From contig BCJC01000001.1 in NCBI GenBank assembly GCA_001600175.1, forward strand, positions 310,001 through 374,000: 64,000 nt of DNA, written 5' to 3'. The notes beneath the pieces are model-generated. The model made no database searches, had not been told where the DNA came from, and was given only the letters and a program-made list of their open reading frames with translations. This document shows positions 58,001-64,000 of the stretch, piece after piece; positions within the stretch are counted from its first letter, which is position 1; each line of letters starts with the position of its first letter. A program made the position numbers and the translations under genes. Source of the DNA: Erythrobasidium yunnanense (Eukaryota > Basidiomycota > Cystobasidiomycetes > Erythrobasidiales > Erythrobasidiaceae).

Positions 58001-58857
58001 TTATACTTCCTGTCCTGGTCCGCCCACATACCTTGGAATCTCGATAATGTCGGTCAATCTGCCATCACCTTGCGATAGCGTGGGTCCCCGCATAATGTCA
58101 AATCCATCTCTCTTCGTTTGCTCAAGTATATGTAGAACAGATATAGCAGCTGGAAAGCCAAATAGCCGGACTGCCCTTCCAGACCATTCGTTCGTGATTG
58201 CCATGTTCACAGGTGCAGCTCCGCCTGCTAATGAGCTGCGGGCAAACGCTCGAGGCACACTGAGTGGGTAACGTTCTTGTAGCTTTTCTGGCATAGGGTA
58301 ACGTGCGGGATCGATAAGTCTGGCTTTGACAATAGAAGATGGGTCGCCAGGTCCAGACCGGCCTCGAATCCGATCTACGAAGCGCCATGCTGTTGTAGAG
58401 TTGTCAAATTCGATCAAGAAACATCCGCGAGAGCTCAAGCGGGTTCCAGGCAGCATGACGACTGTACATTCGCGTCAGTCAATTTTCCGCAAAGAAACGC
58501 TGGAAGTCTGAGCACACCTCCTAGCTGTCTAGTCGTTCTCTCGTCCATACCAAGTTTACGCTGTGCGAACCGCCTTATATCTGCCGGTATCACGGAATCG
58601 GACAGGCCTTCGAGATAGACATGCCTTCGCGATTCAGCATGCAACTGCTTCGCCAGGACACCTTTTGGAACATTAGAAGGTCTTGGAAAGGATGGAAACG
58701 ATGGTCCAGCTGCTTCTGCGCCAGGATTTGCTGTTTCTTGGTCGGCAATAATCGCAGAATTGCTGAAAGGTCGCATTCGACGCCCGCAAGTGCATGGGAG
58801 GAGCCTTGATGCTGTCTTGATAGGAGTTATAATACTTCTCGACGTAGAAGCTTGCAT
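58001..58857 (-). CDS. RRM-like protein with mitochondrial-type presequence
   Basis: Two exons (58857-58518 and 58461-58001) give 266 aa. The N-terminal 35 residues (MQASTSRSIITPIKTASRLL..) are rich in Ser, Thr and Arg and free of acids, as in a mitochondrial targeting signal. One RRM-like domain is split by the intron: RHVYLEGLSD (RNP2-like), IPADIRRFAQRKLGM, then RGCFLIEFD (RNP1-like). After it come about 110 residues without a recognised domain (RAVRLFGFPAAISVLHILEQ..). No family name can be assigned. It diverges from GLS1 with about 90 bp between start codons. Confidence 0.68.
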
Positions 58858-58947
58858 TCTCTAGGGAGTCTTGAATCGTCTTGAGCATGAGAAGCAGTTT
58901 CCGGCTTTGCTTTGTACGGCCAGTTCGAGCTGGGCCCGCAGCCAGCT

Positions 58948-61900
58948 ATGCTTTCCTCGCTTCTGACGCGCTTCAAGATGTCCCAAACGATGACCCTGCT
59001 ATGCTGGACCTTACTGCTTCTGGCTCTCGCGATATGCTGTCCTGCGACTTCCGCGACGACGAGCGATTCAGAGGCCGTCGACCTCGCTGCCCAGCATTCT
59101 CAAGTATCAAACTCGTCATTGAAATGGCTGCAAAGGCCAAATCTATACTTTGGGATGCGCGCAAGAAGTCGAGGAGATTCACCGCTGTTCGGCCTGATGT
59201 GGTTTGGCGTGCAGGACTATCAGGGCTACACCAGTAGCGTACACTGTCAGTGGTTCTGATGCTATATCTGACGCGCTTTGCCCAGAAATCCGACACTCTT
59301 GTGAACAAAGTGACAACCTCGCCGGCTACTCTTGGCTGGAACACGACGGTCGAACAGCAGGTGTTCAGGTCATTAGAGACGTTGAGAACAATGTTCAGGT
59401 CAAGACGGAGCTGCTCAAGTCTCCTAGCGGCGAAGAAGGTGGAAGCTGGGCTGTCCGGGTGTCTGGAATGCCCATAGATCCAGGTAGAGTCGCTTTCATA
59501 TCGGTCCCTGCCAATCACTTATGTACCTTGTTTGCAGCACGCATGTCAAGAATCTCCTTGATCACATACTATGGCTTGGAAGGTCTAGGCAGCCTGCAAG
59601 TCCAGTCTCAAGACCATACAGAAGAAGGCATAGACGGCCCTATCGAGCTCTCCGGCCAAGTAGGCTCTATTGGAGAATTTGGAATACGTCAGATCGAAGG
59701 TAGAGAGTGCTCGTTGGGACGAGAAGTGTATTTGCTGAGTATTCGGACAGGTTCGACAAGTGGTCCGCCTACAAGAGGGCGGCATGTAGACGACTTCGGT
59801 AGTCAGCTCGACTCCACGTCGTACGCTGGTCTTAACATCCCCATGGGCCAAGCCTGGCGTGCTAAAGACCTTCTTCTGCAAAATATGGTTACGCGAGCTC
59901 AAAGTCTCGTAACAAAGTACGGACAGGAAGATCTCCCTGATCCTGCGCTCCTCTTCACTCTCTCAAATCAGTACACAGAGGGTAGCAACTTCTATGCTTT
60001 CCAGAAGACGTACGAAGGCGCTTTCTCAATGGATGTCTTCTTCGATAGTCAGGCAGCCCCGGCTGCCGCAAAGCTAGACTGTGAGCGTGATTGCCATACA
60101 TACAAGTGATATAAGCTGACTCATTCTGTTCTCAGCCGCTGCCCTTACAGCTGGCCTCCAAGCATCCTCAGCAGCCTACAATGCTCGATTCGAGACTACC
60201 TTTCATCTCGCCTCAAAAGGCTATAGCCAATCGGAAGTGGACTTCGCAAAGTCTCTGACATCAAGTATGGTCGGAGGCATAGGGTATTTCTACGGTACAA
60301 GCATCGTCGATAGACACTTCCGGCATGAGTACGATCTCGAAGAAGACGACGATGACGAAGATGCGCCTGTAGTGACGAAAGATCCCAAACCTGAGCTCCT
60401 CCCGGAGAATGAGCTCTTCACATCTACTCCAAGCAGATCCTTCTTCCCAAGAGGATTCTACTGGTATGTCGAGGCTACTGCTATGTCATGCAAACTCCCT
60501 ACTGACATGTATACAGGGACGAAGGCTTTCACTTATTGGTTGTTGGAGCTTGGGATAACGATCTTAGGTATGTATCTCACACATTCTCCGAAGGAGACTG
60601 ATTTCTCCATTCCTCAGTCTTGAGATCCTGAAAAGCTGGATCAGCCTGATAGACGAGAATGGCTGGGTTGGTCGAGAGCAGATCCTGGGAGAGGAAGCTC
60701 GTAGCAAGGTGAGCCACATCGAGTTGCCAAGTGTCACCTAGCCAACAAAGACTTGACTCGCAGGTCCCACAAGAATTCCAGACTCAATACCCAGCTTACG
60801 GCAATCCGCCCACTCTCGCTATGGGAGTGACAGCATTCATCAAGCGCCTGCGAGAGAAGGGACAGACAGCAAATACTCCCGATGATCCTTTTGCAGCCGA
60901 AGGTATTCTAGGCAGTTCTTCCGAAATGCTCGCTTCGCTATCTTCAACCGCATCGCCAGAGGCCCTTTCATCAATCTGCGTCTCTTCACCTGCTCTAGCT
61001 CGCTCCTTCCTTACTTCTATATATCCCAAACTTCGGTCACACTACGAATGGTTCCGCCGTACTCAGCGAGGGCAGATCAGAGAATGGGGACGTAAAGTGA
61101 CAGGAAGTAGAACAGAAGCTTACCGATGGCGAGGAAGGTCGATGGACCATGTACTAACCAGCGGGCTCGATGACTTCCCTCGTGCGAAACCGCCGCATAT
61201 TGGAGAACTGCATGTCGACCTGATGAGCTGGATGGCCTTCTTCACAAGGACGATGAGGGAGATTGCAGCGTATGTCAACGAAGAGGAGGATGTGAAGGAA
61301 TATACCAGGATCGAGAAGGCAATACTTACGAATCTCGATGGTAAGTGTGTTTGCATCGCAATGTCCGGCACAGCTGACTTGTTTGCAGAACTGCATTGGA
61401 GCGAGGAAAATCAGATGTATTGCGATTTGACCGTCGATCACTATGGTAAGTAGCCCTTATGCTGTATTGGAGAAATGCTGAAATCGCTCTGTAGACGATT
61501 CAATACACGTCTGCCATCAGGTACGTATTTAGATTCTCGACCGCGGCCGCTTTGCTGATTGTATCTCTGTACAGGGCTATGTATCGCTATTCCCCTTCCT
61601 TCTCGGCCTCCTCGAGCCAGACTCACCGCATCTAGGTCCGATCTTGAAAGCCATGCGAGACCCCGAACAGCTCTGGTCCGACTATGGGTTGCGCAGTCTG
61701 AGCAAGAGCCATGCTCTTTTCGGGCAAGGCGAGAACTACTGGCGAGGACCCGTCTGGATACCGCTCAACTACCTCGCTTTGCAGAGTCTATATACCGTAC
61801 GCTAGTCGCTTTCCCGGCCGAGCAAGCATTAGCTAAGCACACTTGGTGTCGCAGAAATACGCAAAAGTAGCCGGACCGTTCCAGCAGCAAGCCGCCGAGA

Positions 61901-62067
61901 TCTACGATGAGCTCCGCAATAATATCGTCAAGAATGTCTATAAGGAATACGAGCGGACAGGCTATGCATGGGAGCAGTATGACCCACATAATGGAGAAGG
62001 AAGACGTAGTCATCCATTTACTGGGTGGACAAGTCTGGTCACGCTTATTATGGCCGAGCAATACTAG
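58948..62067 (+). CDS. GLS1: ER mannosyl-oligosaccharide glucosidase I (GH63)
   Basis: Removes the terminal alpha-1,2-glucose from the N-glycan precursor in the ER lumen. Ten exons (58948-59233, 59286-60080, 60136-60463, 60517-60567, 60618-60708, 60764-61340, 61389-61445, 61495-61520, 61575-61796, 61855-62067) give 881 aa. An N-terminal hydrophobic segment (MTLLCWTLLLLALAICC) serves as signal anchor; a second Met 10 codons downstream could also start. Motifs: RPNLYFGMRARS, GLMWFGVQDYQGY, YSWLEHDGRTAGVQVI, FFPRGFYWDEGFH (catalytic acid region, across a splice), IWISLI-type helices, GENYWRGPVWIPLNYLAL and EQYDPHNGEGRRSHPFTGWTSLV. The C-terminus ends IMAEQY, as in the family. It converges on the SDR gene, leaving 91 bp. 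Confidence 0.95.
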
Positions 62068-62158
62068 ATGGCTCAAACACAGCAAAAATCTGCAATGCAA
62101 ATCTAAAACAAGTCCTTCACGGGTGGTACAAGCTGCTTTCGTCTATTTCAACTTTCGT

Positions 62159-63586
62159 CTAGATACCTCGACCACCCGTGACCTGTCGAGAAGTAGCATT
62201 CAGATTGAACTGATGAGACGGGTACAAGCTGACCTACCTCAAGTGTATGTCCGGAAATGTACGCAGCAAGCGGTGAAGCCAAGAAAAGCATAGCCTTCGC
62301 AGCTTCATCAGCTGTTCCAGGTCGACCTAGAGGAATGTCGGGGGCTGTGATAGCTGACTTTCAGCTGAGTTTCCACCAGAATAAGAGAGAAGAACGCTCA
62401 CTGCTGTTGACCCCTGCCGCCGCAGCATTACGTCCTGGAATACCGAGGGCTACTTGCTTGCCGTTGACGGTGATACTTTCTCCGGATTCCTATAGCACCA
62501 GGTTTCAGCTGAATCATCGACTCAAAGTTGCACCACAGGCTTACTTTTGCAGCCGTCAGACGTGTCAAGATATATCCGTCTGCGGACGACAATCAGCTGG
62601 TTCTTGGTGTTCGCAGGGGTTGATTCGCAGGGGTTGAAACCTCACAAGCAACCGTGTTGGCTCGAACACCGAAAGCGCCCTAAAGCGTAGTCAAAGTCAG
62701 CTGCAGATACTATTGTAGTATGAGAGAACGGCTCACCCATTCTTTTGCGATTGTCTTTGTGAAACCGGTTACTCCAGCTTTTGCAACCGCATAATTTGCC
62801 TGGCCAACATTTCCATGCAAGCCAGTGGTAGAAGAGACGTTGATTATACTTCTATTCTCTTGCTTCTCCTTCTCCTTGATGCGGAAGTAAGGTGCTGCTT
62901 CGCGCACGATGCGGAAGGGAGCAACGTTATGGCATTCGAGAATCAGCTTAAACGTCTCATCGTCCATCGTGTGTAGCATCTTGTCGTAGGTGAAGCCGGC
63001 ACTAGGCTCTCAGTCAGCAGGGAAGCTCAAAGCGTCGCATAGCAGACGAACTTGTTGACGATATGGTTGATCTTGCCGTATTTCCTGGAGTCCGCATTAG
63101 CAAGCTATCATGCTATGAGCGCAAGAAGCTTACTTGACAGTCTTGGACACCAGATCTTTCGGGAACTCGGGCTTCGTGACTGCATGAAAGCCAGAATCAG
63201 GACGGATTTGAGAGCTTGGAACAAAGCAAGCCTACCATCTCCTCCCACAGCAAAAGCTTCACCTCCAAATCCCTTGATCTCGTCCACTACAGTCTGCGCT
63301 TTCTCTGGAAGCCAGAAGTCAGCCTGGCACATCTGCTTGACATAGCCGGAGACCGCTCACTCTCGTCGAGATCGCTGACTACAACCTTTGCACCTTCTTT
63401 CGCGAAGAGTATAGCTGCAGACCGTCCAATACCCTGAGCAGCGCCTGTATGAAGCCATGTTAGCGAATCTGCGAAGTCACAACGGTCGTTCGCCGGACCT
63501 GTAATAATCGCTACTTCGTCCTTGAGCATGCCCTGCGGGAAGTTGCCAGTAACGTGAGAACTGATCTGCTTAAGACGGTCTGCCAT
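62159..63586 (-). CDS. Short-chain dehydrogenase, 3-oxoacyl-ACP reductase (FabG) like
   Basis: NAD(P)H-dependent reductase of the SDR superfamily. Eleven exons (63586-63499, 63444-63361, 63304-63236, 63179-63134, 63084-63052, 63001-62737, 62679-62646, 62579-62545, 62489-62402, 62344-62238, 62182-62159) give 290 aa. Motifs: cofactor loop ITGAAQGIGRSAA (the first part split by an intron), VVVSDLDES, KINHIVNNAGFTYDKM, SIINVSSTTGLHGNVGQANYAVAKAGV (Ser, Tyr and Lys of the active site present), GVRANTVAYGYILTRLT, IPLGRPGTADEAAKAMLFLAS, and the end YISGHTLEVTGGRGI. A short N-terminal extension (MADRLKQISSHVTGNFPQG) precedes the core. No peroxisomal SKL is present. It diverges from an enoyl-CoA hydratase gene, suggesting a shared role in acyl-chain metabolism. 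Confidence 0.92.
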
Positions 63587-63860
63587 GGTGGATCGATGGA
63601 TGTAGGTAAAGAGCAAAGAACCACTTCTGAGACCGGCAAAGGCTCGCGGTGAGACCGGTAATCTCAAAATTTTCTATCGCTTTGACAGGGTGCAGCGTCC
63701 ATCTATATAATGCATACTTATCGTATAAAGCAGTCTTGAAGCTTCATCACTTCACTGGGTGGAGTTGCCGGCCGGCCTTTTATCGAAGCTTCTACCGTTT
63801 CTCTCGTTCGTCTTGCGCGAATCGACTTCAATACCATTCTGACCACCTCTGCTGATCCCT

Positions 63861-64000
63861 ATGAAGTACTCTAGCCCTATCCCCTCTGTCCCAGATGAAG
63901 TCGTCAAGCTGTCCTTCCCGGCCGAACATGTCCTCCGGATATCTATGAACCGTCCAAAACAGTACAATGCAATGAACAAAGCTCTGGAATCTACAATGAC
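63861..64000 (+). CDS. Enoyl-CoA hydratase/isomerase family protein, 5' end only
   Basis: 46 codons are visible before the right edge, from the ATG (MKYSSPIPSVPDEVV) onward. The segment HVLRISMNRPKQYNAMNKAL is the classic start of the crotonase fold, where R-P-x-x-x-N-A-x-x marks the first conserved strand and helix. No targeting signal is obvious in this part. The start lies 275 bp from the start of the SDR gene on the other strand. The catalytic Glu residues lie outside the window, so hydratase, isomerase and 3-hydroxyisobutyryl-CoA hydrolase cannot be told apart. Confidence 0.85.
   Translation, partial: MKYSSPIPSVPDEVVKLSFPAEHVLRISMNRPKQYNAMNKALESTM

Overview
The window reads as nuclear DNA of a fungus, most likely a basidiomycete. 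Genes are dense, on both strands and rich in introns. Most introns are 45-90 nt with GT..AG ends, and one gene has 14 coding exons. Universal eukaryotic genes (HAS1, NOG1, SRP54, NSP1, UFD2, GLS1) sit beside fungal ones (the RAM-pathway LRR protein SOG2, ATP-dependent PCK1, a DUF7918 protein). I see no rRNA gene, no tRNA I could support, no CRISPR array and no recognisable transposon or virus-like element. All gene models were spliced by hand: each was accepted when exon phases matched, the total was a multiple of three and the joined protein read sensibly. None has transcript support.

Layout. 1-8 kb: a left-truncated unknown gene, a DUF7918 gene, a gene with repeated TR-VRQ-IGGGS boxes, uracil phosphoribosyltransferase (FUR1), a mitochondrial-looking two-RRM RGG protein and a small unknown gene. 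8.5-23.6 kb: a large Ser-rich coiled-coil protein, HAS1, SOG2, SRP54, a basic low-complexity protein and a single-span membrane protein. 24-34 kb: a CCX/NCLX-type cation/Ca2+ exchanger, PCK1, a tiny COX14-like gene and NOG1. 34.2-40.6 kb: three consecutive same-strand genes (514, 797 and 514 aa) that I do not recognise and that share a repeated, divergent cold-shock/OB-fold-like unit. 40.7-50.6 kb: NSP1 and an acidic Laa2-like protein from a shared 47-bp promoter gap, a PPIL4-type cyclophilin, a Cyp40 cyclophilin (CPR6) and a nitronate monooxygenase. 50.9-58.9 kb: UFD2, a small unknown gene, a locus with promoter and coding signal that I could not assemble, and a mitochondrial-looking RRM-like protein. 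58.9-64 kb: ER glucosidase I (GLS1), a FabG-like reductase, and the start of an enoyl-CoA hydratase cut by the right edge.

Functional themes: ribosome and RNA biogenesis (HAS1, NOG1, RRM proteins, PPIL4-like), protein targeting and quality control (SRP54, GLS1, UFD2, Cyp40), and metabolism (FUR1, PCK1, nitronate monooxygenase, SDR plus enoyl-CoA hydratase). The candidate undescribed system is the 34.2-40.6 kb array of cold-shock-like repeat genes. Splicing is also unusual here: three GC-AG introns, an 11-nt internal microexon, a 4-nt first coding exon and several stop-free introns of length 3n.
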